Shown: positions 42,587 to 55,110, numbered from the stretch's first letter. The stretch: DNA of 64,000 bases from Paramyrothecium sp. XJ0827 (GCA_020881915.1 JAJFPB010000005.1:1736001-1800000); one strand, 5' to 3'. Made by a program: numbers and translations. The notes: generated from the sequence alone by a model not told the origin.

Positions 42587-44890
42587 CTAAGACCTCAGCT
42601 CCTCGAGCTCAAGCTCCAGTTCGCGAATACGCTCGCTCTGGTCTTGCGAGCCTGAACCGAGCTTCCTCTTGAGCGCCTCGACCTCTCCGGTCAGCTGTCC
42701 GATCTTGTCGTTCTGCAGGCTAATAATCTTGGTTTGGTTTTCGATCAACTTCTTGATGTCATCCAGTGTCGTTGAGTCGCCGCCGGCCGAGCTTGCTGCA
42801 CCAGTAGCCCGAGGGGTGGGCACGGAATTTGCGGTTGGCGTCTTGACAGGGACAGGAGTGGGAGTAAAGGTGGGAGCCGGAGCCGGAGCCGGAGCCGGGG
42901 TGGGAGCGGGCGCCTGAGCAGGTGTAGGGACGGGTGCGGGAGCCGAGACTGGCTTTGGCTCTGCTGACTTGGTAGGAATAGAGCTTCGCTGGGCTGGTCG
43001 GGACACCTCCTCGAAGCTGGAAGTCTCATCCTCCTCTTCCTCCTCCTCTTCTTTGTCCTGGAACCTGTTGGCCATGGCGGCAATGGAGCCCTTCTGTTCG
43101 TTCAATGATGGAGGAGGCGACCTGACCACAGCAGGCTTCGGCTCTTCCTTGGGCTCCTCAGCCTTGGGTGCAGGCTTAGCAGCTGGTGCGGGAGTGGGCT
43201 GGCTTGGGGGCTTGTAGTCAGAGGCAACCTCCTTCGGCGCAGTACCATCGTAGATGCTCTCGAGATCAATCTTGTGAGGGACGCCGGTCTTACCCTCCAG
43301 CCACTCCTGCGCACTGACGGCAGGCTTGACGCCAAAGGCAGGCGGGAAGATATCGGCCTGGAAGGACTCAGCTCGTCGTGGGACCGTGAACGAAATGGGC
43401 TCAATGTAAGAATCGTTAATCGTCTTGTAAGCCCTCATCACTTCGTTTTCATGGACCTGTATCCGTTAGCTTGCTGCTAGCACTGACACGCGACAAATTG
43501 GCATTTTACATTAATACCACGTCGAGGCAAGAAGGCGATGCCTCGCTGAGGATCAGCTGACTTATGCTCACTGAGGTACTCGAATTTATCATTCTCGTAC
43601 TCGTAGTATCGGATGTTTCCGTCACTACAAAATGTTAGCATCTTGTGATTTCCCTCCATGTTCACGTGCAAGATCGTCTTACCCCTTGCCGGCCAGATAC
43701 AGACAGTTAGAGCCATCATCTATGTAGAAATAAGTCAGTACATCTGTGTCCGAATGGCAGACGGTCATCGGGTCGACTCACCCCAGAAAGGCATGCAAAC
43801 ACCAGAAATGGAGTCCAACATGGTGAAGCCGCCAATGGGCTCAGACCTGCCGGGCTCCCAAAGAGCTATTTGTCGCTCGCTCATCTTAGAGAAGCCGGTC
43901 GTCGCAAAGCGGTTATGTTCGCCCATCCAAACAGCCCTGCTGTTCTTGGCACCCGCATGGCCCGCGGCCTCGTGCACGGGAGTCTCCTGTCGCACGTCCC
44001 AGACTCGAATCTTCTTGTCTCGCGATGTGGTCACGAGTAAGCTGCCGCTCGCGTTCCATGACAGGCTCTGGACAATATCGTTGTGCTTGAGTGTCAAAGG
44101 CGCCTGCCCGGTGCCAATGTCCCAGAGCTTGACGGTGAAATCGCCTGACGCAGATGCAAGGATGTTCTCGGCCGCTGGGTTGAAGAGGACCTGACCAACT
44201 TTTCTGAATTTGGGGTCAGTGTTCATGTCAACGGCAAAGGAGTACGCGCGGAGTGCCGGGATACATACCTCGAGTGACCGCCAAGTTTGCTCACAGGGGA
44301 GACGTCAGGGACCTCTTCGGCATCAGTGTAGAGGGTGAAGCCGTCGGGAACCTCCCAGACGAAGACCTTTCCATCCTCGGAAGCAGAAGCGATGATGTGA
44401 TCGTTGAACGGGTTCCTACAGCCATGTCAGCCCAGCTACCACATCGACCTAAAGTTGTTTGGCTTCGCAATACCAGTCGGTGTCGAGCACGGCAGCGGTG
44501 TGTCCGCGGAACAGAGGGATCTGGTCGGGGAGCTTTCCCTTTTCATTCAATGGGATCACAGCGAATGCGCCGCCGCCGGACGCATCCCAATTGACCGATA
44601 GATATTCGGGGTTAACCTAGGGAGATGGCGGCGTCAGCAAGGCCGAGGGCAGCGGGAGACAGGCGTTTGGGGACGGAAGGCTTGTCATCGCACCTTGACC
44701 AGATTCGTGTCCCAAGCATTGCGACTGATGTGTAGGTTATCGTAGCAGAATTCTTTCCTCGTGGGCTTCCCGAAAACGTGTCCTATAACAAAGGGTGGGA
44801 TCGTCAGCTTTCCCAGGAACCACTGGCGCCAGGAGTGATTGCGACATGATGCATACGGTACTTGGACGCCCGAACAAAACGGCCAGCCAT
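42587..44890 (-). CDS. CRN1: Coronin, actin-binding WD40 protein
   Basis: Eight exons on the minus strand: 44890-44857, 44782-44694, 44616-44474, 44415-44269, 44203-43782, 43719-43683, 43624-43510 and 43456-42587; 618 residues, frame closed at every junction. It starts with the coronin signature MAGRFVRASKYRHVFG. A WD40 propeller follows (ASASEDGKVFVWEVPD, ASASGDFTVKLWDIGTG, VTTSRDKKIRVWDV), then the coronin extension SDPQRGIAFLPRRGINV-type segment and EPISFTVPRRAESFQADIFPP. A Pro/Ala/Thr repeat linker (~490-540) leads to a C-terminal coiled coil (TTLDDIKKLIENQTKIISLQNDKIGQL... ELELELEEL) for oligomerisation. Coronin bundles actin and tunes Arp2/3 at endocytic patches and hyphal tips. Exons of 34 and 37 bp are easy for gene finders to miss. 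Confidence 0.94.
42855..42935. repeat. Low-complexity GGAGCC repeat encoding the Pro-Ala linker of CRN1
   Basis: Near-perfect six-base GGAGCC units on the plus strand at 42875-42897 with flanking variants, coding for alternating Pro/Ala on the minus strand. Confidence 0.8.
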
Positions 44891-45808
44891 GGTGACAAAT
44901 AAGAATACGGGGGGAGATGGCGACAAGGAAGAACAACGTGCGGACGCAGTGGCCTTAGCGAATAGGTCTGACCAGATTCCGTGAGCCGGGTGTGCTCGTG
45001 ATCACGAGATGGCAGGTGAAGAGGGTTGTTGCCGGGAGTCTGCCAATTGAGCTGTCTCCAGCTAAGGTAGGTGCTTCAATGCGAGGTACCTGTACTGACG
45101 CGCAGCGGGTTGCGTTGTATTACTGTAGCGACGGGAGCCGGCCAGGGTACTTGCCAGTGGTTGCCTTGCAGGTAGCGCTGTCTGCGAATCTCGTACTGTG
45201 TAGCGGTCTGAAACTCGAGCTTCCCCCACCATTCGCTAAGCCCATTCCAAGGGAACGTTAAAAGGGGGCGCAATGCGATCATCACGTGCGTCGCGACAAG
45301 ACCTCAATCTCGGCTGCTTGCGAACCGTCTCGTAAATCCCATGGCCGTTCGAATACAGGTTCTCAATGCCCGCGAGCAAAACATCACTTTTCCTCGTCTT
45401 TCCAGCCATTGCATGAACCGACAGTATTGAAATGTAACCGTGAAAAGCGTACCATTCATTATAATTCCCTTGTACTTCATACAACAGACCATATACAACC
45501 AGAGACTCCCCTCGTCCGGTCCGGACAGTTAAGAAACCACAGACCAATGTACGCCATGAAAAGTGCAGCCATCATGATGTTTCCTCCACCCACGCCATCT
45601 CTCGCAACTCCCTTGGGCTATTCGTCATATCGAAGCCGTCTGCACAATGAAATGCAGATTCAGCCCACGGTTGAATAGTCCTGCGCAAAACGACTGGCAT
45701 CTGCTGTCTAGTCCCAGGCTCCAGGCCTGAGTGCAGATGAATTGCATCTCGCACGAATTTTCGCCTAGTCCAAGCCCAAGCTTACTGCCTCGGCGCGCCT
45801 TCAGGCTA
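44891..45808. other. CRN1 promoter / BUD4 3' region
   Basis: 918 bp. A 130-codon plus-strand frame at 45286-45678 has no domain and is not called. AAGGTAGGTG and GAGGTACCTG motifs lie at 45064-45093. Confidence 0.4.
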
Positions 45809-48800
45809 TCATACGTACATGCTCTTAGTGCGTGAGTGTACGCGGCGGCCTTCTGCACGGCGGCGCTGTTGCTCCTCCGACTTAAGAACAAGCTCGCACC
45901 ACTTCGCCCTGGACCGTGGTCCGTTGCCATCGTCGTCGCTTTCGCTATCGCCACGGCCGATAATCTCAGAGAGCACCTTCATCCAGCCTTCTTTGTCCTC
46001 GGCAGTGTCGGCGTAAAAGTCGATCACCTCGCCGTTGTTGAACCGGATGCGGAAGCCTTCTTCGACAAACATGTAGCCTTCTTCTTCCTCTGCGAAGGCG
46101 GACCTGCGACGCTTACCACCTTTGCCCATCGTTTCCTTCTCAGTCAGCGCCCGGCGATCATCAATCAACCGTTTGCAGTTCGAGAGGTTAATGGTAGCTC
46201 GCGGCTGACGGGTGGCTTCGTGGTATGCCGTCAACTTGGTGCCCACCAGTTTGAAGTAGCGGCGACGCCAGTACTATTTCACAGTCAGTATTCAGTTCAG
46301 CTGACCACGGAGCAAGGGGTTACTTACCGGGCAATCGCCACCTTGTTGGCTTAGAGGGCCTTCCCACATCCGAGCCAGCCTCTCCTCGGCGGCCTTGAGC
46401 TCCCGAATGCATGAGTTCATGCTCTTGGGCATGTCGTCGTCTGTCGCACTCTTGGGGCGTGGTACGAAAAGCAGCTGCAGCTCAAGCTTGCCAATGTGGT
46501 AAGGGGCACGTCTTACCACCGCAGTGTTTCCGCGCTTGCTCTTGACACTGGATGCAAAGCCGGCTTCTTCGGTAGCCCATTCGTTGAAGCATGCTACTTC
46601 GGTCATGTACGGTCGGCCAAAGCAGCGGCTCTCGTGATCCTTCAAACAAACATACGCCCGAGCAAAACTGCCATCATCAGCAGCCAGGGGAGAGAAGAGA
46701 TCGTAAGCAGTAGGCGCTGCCTTGCGCTGGCGTGCTAGCGCCTCCTTTTGCTGCTGAGCAAATCGCTCCTCTTCCTCTTTCTGACGCAGTTCCATCTCCT
46801 TGCGTTTTTTGGGTGAAGAAAGCAGTCGGCTGAACGCAGAAGTCTTCGGCTTGTTCACCTTGGCCGTTGACGCGGGTAGTCGAACGGGCGCTGGCTTGTC
46901 AAGCTTGACATTCAGAGTCAGTTGGAATTCCAGATCGTTCGGCACCACGAGCTCAAACTCTTGACCGATGGGGGCGTTGCGCGCAAGCTCTAACCATGCA
47001 GTGGTTACACAATGCACTCCGTTGTCAAGGGTGAGGCTAAACCAGCTTCTCTCATCTGCGTGTTGTTAGCACTGACAGCTCGATAGGGAGGGTCATGGAA
47101 TTCTTACTCTTGGGGATTGGAAGATCCAAATCCTTTACCCCCATGACCTTAACGAAGAGTCGACCCCTCTCACCACTGTCGGCGGTGGCCATTTCGACCC
47201 CAGCATCTTCTTCTACAACGTGATTGAGAGCGGTAGCGTTACTTTCGTGTCCAGGCATGGGCGGCACCGGTCCACCCACAGGACGCTTGCGAATGCTGCG
47301 TTGCCTCGGCCGCGGGTTCCACGGCTCGACAGTCCAGGACTGTGGTCGATCCTTCTTGACAGGTGAGTTGCCGGCAGAGCGGGCCTTCCAATAATCGTCC
47401 GCGTCCTTATCGCTAGCTGCGACGAGTTTTGTGTTTTGTCTCATGAGGTAGCCGCGCTGTGACAGGAAATTCTTGTTAGCACTATGTCTTTCTCTGTTCT
47501 CCTCAATACTTCCGGGCACTTGACCGGCTTGAATGTTTTGGAGTATGTTATTGTTCTGGGACAGGGAATAGCAAGCAACCTTTTGTGCCTCGATGACCCT
47601 ATCGAAATCTTGATCAAGACTGAGGCCCAGGTCCAGGTCTAATGTAAGACTACGGTTCTTAAAACTGGGATGGCGTTCCAAGAAATCGGCAGTGGACGGG
47701 TCTTGCTCGATGCTCATGTCTCGGGACAGGCGGTTGCGATGTTTTTCCGGAATAGGAGGCACATTAGGCACCTCGTAGCTGACCTGTCGACGTGCCTCCC
47801 TCATAGCTGCCAGGTCGGATGGGGTGTTGGACACCCGCGTCTTGAGCTTCGAGCCGGATGATGCTTTGATAGTAGCAAGCCGTTCGGGAATAGCAGGGGA
47901 TTCTATGGGCTCATCCTCTTCTGAAATGGGATGATGAATGACGGAGTCGGGCGTCCCGGGCTCCTCATCCTCGTCTTCCTCCGGCTCACCCCAGCCAGAT
48001 CCATCATACTCGGGCTTTGACATAGGCTGCTCAGGCGTATAGGGTCTGCTAAGGTAGGCATGCGCTTCGGTCACCTTAGGAGCTTCAATCTCTGGAACTG
48101 TTGTTTCCGGGGTTGCCGTGGTGTCTTCTGTCCTGGAAACCATGTACGATTCCAGCTCACTAGATAGAGAGGACTCTTTGGAGCCTTGGTTTAGGCTGGG
48201 AAGACCTTCATTCAAGGTACCTCCCTGAACTGGTGTTCCGGCACGAGGCGTCGGGACCTGCTCATCGGCTGCTTCTTGGATCTCATGGACTTCATGAGTA
48301 GCTTCATTCTCGGAATAGTGGCTACCGTCATCATCATCTTGGCGCCGCTTCACATCGAGCTCATCGGCATCCACATCGGAGTGCTGGTACAGATCGAGCA
48401 CGTCGTCATCCTCGTCAGAACTGTAGTCGAGATCTCGTCGAATAATGACGCTGTCCTCATCTTCCTCGTTGATGTCGTCCAGTATCGAGTCTTCTGTGGA
48501 AGGAATTGGAATGTCAGGATCCAGCGGAAGCCGCCGCTCGGGGCTTTGTGGGATACCTCGCTGCGGGCTGGAAGGTGGTGGTGAAGAGAAATTGTAATCC
48601 GCTTCTGAGTCCAGACCTTTGTTGCCGTTGACACGGCGCATGATGGATTCTCTTGAGATTCTGGCCGGCAACTGATAGTCCTCGAGGCCTGAGATGTCTC
48701 CAATTGTATCATCTTCTTGGGCTTCGTTGAAGCTGGTAGTCGATTCTGGCTCGGAAACCGGGCTTGAAAACCTGTCCTTGCCAATACCGCGCCTTAGGCG

Positions 48801-50298
48801 ACGTTCACGCTGCTGCTCCGCAGCCGTCTTTCCGGTTCCATCTTCCGACAGCATCATCAGCTTAAGTCGCTCTTCGAGAGACATTTTGCCATTCCCGATG
48901 TTCTGAATGTCCGTCTTGCTTGCCAGAGCAGGCGGGGGAGAGGGCAGGCTTCTGTGTGAGCCCAACATGCGCTCAGCCGCTGCAGACAGGCCTGGCGAGG
49001 CTCGCGCTGAGCTGTTGGACTGACTCCGTGAAAGACCGACACCCGGGAGGGGAGGGAGAGGTCGATGTTCCCCGTTGGAGTTTGTGGAGTCTGTGCGACT
49101 GTTGTTGGGACGCCCGGCGTTTGCGACTGTGGGAGCAGCTTCAGGCATGGGGCTTTTCTCATACTCTGGAGTTTGACGTGATTGATGGATGAACGGACTC
49201 TCCCCCCGCCAATCATCAGGGCCAACGACAGGTGTTTTGTCGGTGTCTTCAAGTGATGCGTCAAAGCTATCGTCCTGATGGTCCACGCGTGCAGGGTCGT
49301 ACATCATATCGTCCTCATCGTCCTCGTCATCCAGTGACTCGTAACTGCCTTCGCGCGAGTTTGTGCCAATAGATGACAAGTCGGGAGTGGCCATCTCATA
49401 TTCATTGATTTGGGGAGGAGCAGCATCAAACGTCACGCTCTTCGCATGGCGGTGTAGTGAGTGGCCGCTGGGCAACTCGTGCTCGACCATGGACGACTCA
49501 GCAGACCAAATGCCGGTTTCTGGGTCGAAGCTGTTTTTGAACTTGGAAGGAGACAGCGAAGACTTTGTTGGCGAAACTTGGTCCCTGCTTGGGGTACGCG
49601 GCGTGCCCGGAACAGGCGTACTCTGTACAGGAGGTGACTTGGTGAGGCTCATTGTGAAGTAGCTGCTCTTGCTGTCGCTTGCGAAGATATCGGCGCTCAA
49701 CTGCTCACTTTCGGGAGAGCGAAGACCAAAAGAGCTGGATGAGCCAAACGCATTCCCTTGGACCTTAGCAAGGGGTCTCTCAATCTGGGGAAGTCGAGTT
49801 GGGTCATATTCTTGCTTCTGCTCGAGCGCCAGGATGTTGCTGTTCTTGACACGGGAAGCCTTTTGGAGGCGCTCGATGGACGAGCGTCGATTCGGTGACG
49901 GCGACCCAGTGCGCCCGCCGTACAGGGAGTTTTCGGAGTTGCGGTTCTGCCAAAACATGCGAGGTGAGGTGACCGACTCTGCGGGAGAGGACTGGAAAGG
50001 AGACGAGTCGGTGTTGATTGTCATCTTCTGCTGGCAAACATTGGTGAGCTGAGCATTCCCGTACGAGGCAGCATTCCACAAACCTTTGGGGGAGCTTGGT
50101 TCCAACTTGGTGAGTTTCTTCTCTTTTCTGTAGGAGGAATCTCAGACAACGGGCGGGGCACGCCGCTGGCCATTTTGGTGGGCGACGGGGTCGGATTGTT
50201 CTTTGCGATTCGCAAGGGATGGACCTGGAAGCCCAGCAAGTCAAGTTAGCTAAAGCACCCGAAGACATGGGATCGATGCGTACCGGTTCGGATGCCAT
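45809..50298 (-). CDS. BUD4: Anillin-related bud-site/septation protein Bud4 with C-terminal PH domain
   Basis: Five exons on the minus strand: 50298-50284, 50224-50084, 50027-47108, 47055-46328 and 46273-45809; 1422 residues. The N-terminal ~900 residues are Ser/Pro/Glu-rich and disordered, with many SP/TP sites expected for CDK or MAPK control. A C2-like/anillin-homology region follows (GRLFVKVMGVKDLDLPIPKS-NERSWFSLTLDNGVHCVTTAWLEL), then a DUF1709-type segment, and a C-terminal PH domain (~1268-1400, DCPYWRRRYFKLVGTKLTAYHEATRQPRATINL). In filamentous fungi Bud4 marks future septum sites with Bud3 and septins, upstream of Rho4 GTPase. Exon 1 encodes only MASEP. The frame before exon 3 could falsely be opened at a TTG, but the 56-bp intron joining ...NQAPPK to KMTINTDSSPFQSSP is convincing. 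Confidence 0.92.
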
Positions 50299-53200
50299 CC
50301 TGGCTGGTGTTGGAGTCGATGGATGCAAGCTAGTTCGGGAGGGGAGTCATTGGCACGCGGCTATGGTTGTGGTGAAAGAAAAGTGAGGCGATGGAATGTC
50401 AAGACGGGGCGCGGCGGTCGCAGTGAAAGAACGGGGCGATTCAGCTCGGTCGCGCACACTGGAGGGGGAGTTCAGGCGATAAGACAATGCAATTTCAATA
50501 ATCTTGATGGTGGTAGAGGAAGAAGAGAAAGGTCGACGAGGACGAGGCAGCGAGGCTTGCAAGGAGACGTCGCCGAACTAAACAAATGCTACAGCGGTCT
50601 TGCCTGTCGATGTGAACAAACAGTCAGAAGAGAGCCAGTTCTGGTGATGGACTGGTGTTTAAGGGAAGCACTGCCTCTCCTGACACCCAATGGCATGATT
50701 GGCCGGCGGGAAAACAAACAGCGATTCTTGTAACGAGACGCCGTTCCCCTGGCAACGGCAGCTAACGGCAGCTGGCGCCAGCCCGACATTGGCAAAGCCC
50801 CTGTCATCAGCCCCTCGCTGAGCCGCTGGGTGGGTTTCCTTAGCCGTCGGAGCGTTGCAGGCAGTACCCCGCGCTGGAAAAAACCGTCCTGGCCAAGTCC
50901 TGGCAGGGCCTGGCCGAGTCGCCATGGCAGCGGGACGCTAGGACGCTGCACGGAGTTGGAGTCGCTCGCCCTCATTGGCTGCCAAACACGAATGATCATC
51001 ACATACGAAGCAAACCCGCATGTAAAGGAAACCTTAGCTGCCGATGGCGCGCGCGAGCTTCTGGGATGAAGCATGTCATACTTGGGTAAGGCATCCATGA
51101 TATGCATGTGCATGTCGCCTATGCTAAGCAACATCCTGATTTTCCTGTTTAGAAATCGAGATCACAACTCTCGGTAATGTTTTCTTTGTCTGGGTAACAG
51201 AAAGGCTACGTTATTTAAGAAACAACAGCGTCCAGGAAATCTACCCGTGGTTTTATCGTTATTCTCACTTTACGGAATCTGTCTGCGAATAGTCCGCCTG
51301 CCTCCCAGTTTGCGAAACGTTCTTTAGCACTTTAGTTGTATCCACCCACCCCATCCTTCCGTATCCATCAAACTTCCAACCAGCATGAGCCATTTTTGTC
51401 GAAGCAAACTGACAGTTGCTCGCACTTCGCCTCTAGTCGTGGAATTGTGAAGCCTGATGTGGATGAGAGCTTTCCCAGGGGCCATTCTGGAGGGTGTGAC
51501 TCGAATGTATTTGATGATAAGCTAGCCTGCTACCCATATCTTCATCCAGCATATCGTTACCGAGTGGCAGTTCCCTGAACCATTTCCAAAGTATGACCAT
51601 CGTCCATCTGGCCTGGTATTGGCTGAATATCCTCGTCGTGGCCTGGTTCCAGCTGAGGCGCCATTTAGTGAAATGTTCACATCACCAGAGAAAGGCTGAT
51701 TGTTGAGAAGCGAGACGCTCGTCAGACAACGACGGCGGACAAGGTCGTTCGACGGTTCTCAAGTGTGACCCTCGGACCGTTGTCAACTGAATGATGAAGA
51801 TGGAGCCCTGTAGTCCGCGCCACAAGACCGAGTCATCACGAGGTGACAGAAGCCTGATGTCAACTTCAATGTCAGGAGCCATAGAGAGATCCAGCCCCAT
51901 ATCCCTCAGGGGATTGCAAGCGGAGTGACTGCGGGCAACATATGCATTCCTTGACCTTCGAAGCTAACCATGGCTAGATGACGATATTAATCCTTGACCT
52001 TCCTTGGTCTTCCTGCCTTAGATAGCCCTTATGTACTCGAATTCCTTGACTATAGGCTAGGGCTATTCTAGTACTGCTGGTTCCTATGGCTCCTGACATC
52101 AACTAGAAGAAACGTTTGACCCGATGGCTTGCCCATCTGTCACTAGGATTTCGCAAAGGCGGCTCGACCTGATGAAGTGTTTGACCCGGTAGTTTGCCCA
52201 CAATACTCGCCCACGTCAGAGCAGCCGAAAAGGTCGCAATCAAAAAGACCAGAACGTGGAAGGTTGATTCTTTGAAAGCTAGAACACGGCGAGGACGGTT
52301 GTATAAAACACCTGGAAACCGGTCACGTGAAACTCCGTCACTTGGCTGGAGGGGTGCAACTTTGGTAGCTGTTGATCAAATGGCTCGCTGGCTGCTAGGT
52401 AGGTAGTTATGTGCATTGCATCTGGAGGAGTGTCAGGGAAGCAGAGTGGGTTTCATGGAGCACCGAGAGGGCATGTTCGAGGATGGCCTAAGCGACCCAC
52501 ACGTTTTCACCGAGGAGAAGGTATAAACTACGAGACAAAATGCATATTCCCATTAAATATTGATTTGTTCCAGAATACGCAGGGTTGGGATTATATACGT
52601 GGGTGAAACTTACCAGCTTCAGGAAGCTTGAAACGAAGTGGATGCCAAATACACGTTGTTGCCTAAGAAGATGTATGATCAGCTGTCCATATCACGCAAT
52701 GACAGACAACTGACGATGGCTTCATGTGACAAGGAACGCAAGTAAAAGACTGCTTAACTCGACTGAACGAATACAAAATCTGGTAAGATAAACCATAACA
52801 GTTCCACACGAAGGGGATAGTTAACACGCATGTTGTCCCAGTAACAAGGACGCCGTGGGCAGAAGAATCAAATATGTCAAAGAAAGTGAAGTTTCCAGCC
52901 AAGTTAGATGGCGTGGAGCCCAGAGCATAGCCACACTATCGCATGCTCTACATAGAATGGAGTTGTAATACACTGTCTCTAAACCTGATTCCAAAGTTTC
53001 GAATTGTAAGTCTCTACGTTTCGGCTGTCGCTCTTGTCCGATGGCGAAACTCGACGGTAACTTGTTCATAGCTTGGCAGGTCCTACAAGCTCTGTATAAG
53101 TCCTTCTCTTACCAAGTACAATCAACTTTGGTTGGTGATATATTGCCGTGCAACGAGCCTCCTATCTCTGGCAATGCATCCAGTACGTGCAGTTCTTACG

Positions 53201-54041
53201 AGCCTACCGCCACAAGAGTCAGATGGCTCTTTCCGAAACCCAGCTTACAAGTCTTGACCCCATGCATCAACTCAGGTTAATATGTGAGTGCTCTTTGCAG
53301 TCTCGCTGTCCACAGATCTTGGTCCCTCGAACCTCTTACTCGTTCTCCCATCAGGCTGCGGCAGCTTTTGTCCCAGGAAATGGAGATAAATGGAACAGAC
53401 TCCCTTGGCACCGATTCGAAGACGAGCTTGCCTCGTGACTGATGTAGGGATTTCAAGACAAACTAGTCTCGTTAGCCGCTTTGTGGGAGGAGATGCCGAG
53501 GTTGATGCAGCTCGCGCATTCCCGCAACAACACGATGCGCGGAACCCTGAGCTTTCAGCCCAAGCGAAATGCTGGCGTATCGAGACAAGCGCTCCCAAAT
53601 TCCTATAGGAGGACACTTGCCAGCCTTTGCATACAGCTCCGGATCTCCTGCACGAATGCATGCCGTCTAGAACATCGTGATGGTTAGTAGTGACCGGAAG
53701 CTATGTATAGGGTAGGTAGTTCCCAGAGCAGATGTTGAACAACCACTGTGCGCAAATGTCACGACATACAAAAGTACCAAGGAAGCAGAAAATGAAAAAC
53801 TAATACTCCCTGGTCTATGTCTTAGCGTACTTTGGCTTCTCATAAACGTCATCCCGTTGGATGGTGGCGGTAGGTACCCTAGCAATCCCGTAACCTCGAT
53901 GTTTCAAAGAAGATTAAAAATACCCACCACGGGTTTTTGGACCGGAAGATGACGTATTCTGTTCATGATTACGTTATGAATTGGGCCAACCAAAAAGATA
54001 TGTGCCAATCTCACTCTCTAGGCTGGTAAGGGGCAAAAAGC
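50299..54041. other. Gene-poor spacer upstream of BUD4
   Basis: About 3.7 kb with no supported protein gene. The first 300 bp look like the BUD4 leader and promoter. Short frames elsewhere (136 codons at most, 50323-50733) have no domain and overlap antisense frames. A pair of diverged 23-bp direct repeats lies at 52114 and 52179. Confidence 0.5.
52114..52201. repeat. Pair of 23-bp direct repeats differing only by transitions
   Basis: Copies at 52114-52136 and 52179-52201 both begin GTTTGACCCG and share TTGCCCA. The four differences are A/G, G/A, C/T and T/C. Confidence 0.7.
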
Positions 54042-54150
54042 TACGGGGCGCGAGGTTCGAACTCGCGACCTTCTCGGAATATTATAATGCATTTTATAAC
54101 ATGTTCACGTTTTGTGAACGAGATGTTCTGACCAACTAAACCAGCCCCGC
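54042..54150 (-). tRNA. tRNA-Val (anticodon CAC) with a 35-nt intron
   Basis: On the minus strand the acceptor stem GCGGGGC (from 54150) pairs with GCCCCGT (six Watson-Crick pairs plus one G-U), and the discriminator base is A at 54042. The D stem is GTTT/GAAC, the anticodon stem TCTCG/CGAGA, the variable loop five bases, and the T arm GCGAG-TTCGAAC-CTCGC. The anticodon loop reads T-T-C-A-C-A, giving CAC (valine, GUG codons). The intron (54078-54112) sits at the canonical place after position 37 and contains GTGAAC, complementary to the anticodon region, as eukaryotic pre-tRNA introns do. A-box (TGGTTTAGTTGG) and B-box (GTTCGAACC) promoters are intact. A T5 Pol III terminator lies just 3' (54035-54039 as A's on the plus strand). 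Confidence 0.88.
54078..54112 (-). other. Intron of tRNA-Val(CAC)
   Basis: A 35-nt AT-rich insertion between anticodon-loop positions 37 and 38, expected to be removed by the tRNA splicing endonuclease. Confidence 0.8.
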
Positions 54151-55110
54151 TGTTTCATTGAAAAGTCTGGAATTTTAATTGTATATATAGTGATATTGAT
54201 GCGTTTTGAGGGAGTCGGGAACGTCCGGTGATGCTGCTCCGTGTAACGGCTCCGAAAGGGCGGCCGTGACGTACCTCGAAAACACTAGAACAGGAAGGCA
54301 CGCTCCAACCCGTTTGTACCTCTACAATGCGATATAGCTTGGTCCTGGATGATTTCATTGACAAAACCTCGTGTGTCAACCTTAACTTTAGCCCCTGACC
54401 GTGAACCGTTTCGGCACTCTCCGAATAGCTTGCATTCGGTTTCCTGGCTGCTGTTGCGAATGAGGGATTCAACGACAATGATGAAAAGTCCAGTCATTTG
54501 GACCAGCGAAGGACGTAATAGATGTTCAAATCTTGAATTTTCCAGGGCGATCCATGTTTCGTGAGTTCTGAGATCAGCCCAGGCAGGCAGACCACCAATA
54601 GACGACTATTTCAGGTATTCTTTAAGGGCACTTGCACAGAGCATGATGATCAGGGTGATGCTTTCTGACATCGGGGAAAAGTAAATCTCTGCATGAGAAA
54701 GAAGTAAACCGACGAAATTCTACTAGTTCAAGAAGAAAAACGGCTTGGATTGTAAATTTAGTCCAAGAATTTGAGGATAAAAATAGCCTGGATTTGTAAC
54801 TTTGTTCTAAGAACATGCGATTATTTGTATGCTCGCTGGTTTCATTACAGCACGGCCAGATCGTTCATGAACCCGCAATCCTGTGCGACAACACATCAAG
54901 TGAAGGGACAAATATCTTGGGTCCTAGCAATAGGTATTCGAGAGGTGTTGCTCATGTTTATCACACGCCCAAACTGACCAATCAGGGATCTGCAGTCGGG
55001 CTGACGGTGGGAGGGGCAACACCACAATAACATCAAATCCAACAAACCGTCGGTCCCTTGTCCTGGTCCGGCACCACTTAACACACGCGAAATTTCACAG
55101 TCTCTGTACC
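54151..55110. other. AT-richer spacer between tRNA-Val and the HET gene
   Basis: No gene seen. It contains two imperfect tandem copies of a ~43-bp AT-rich unit at 54737-54813. Confidence 0.5.
54737..54813. repeat. Two imperfect tandem copies of a ~43-bp AT-rich unit
   Basis: Copies share the pattern AAAA-YRGCYTGGAT-TTGTAA-TTT-GTYC(T)AAGAA. The first starts at 54737 and the second at 54779. Confidence 0.6.

Noticed and set aside
50028..50105. BUD4 start inside the frame beginning at 50105
   Set aside because: That codon is TTG and the stretch 50028-50083 is the second intron; the spliced 5' exons give a far better N terminus.
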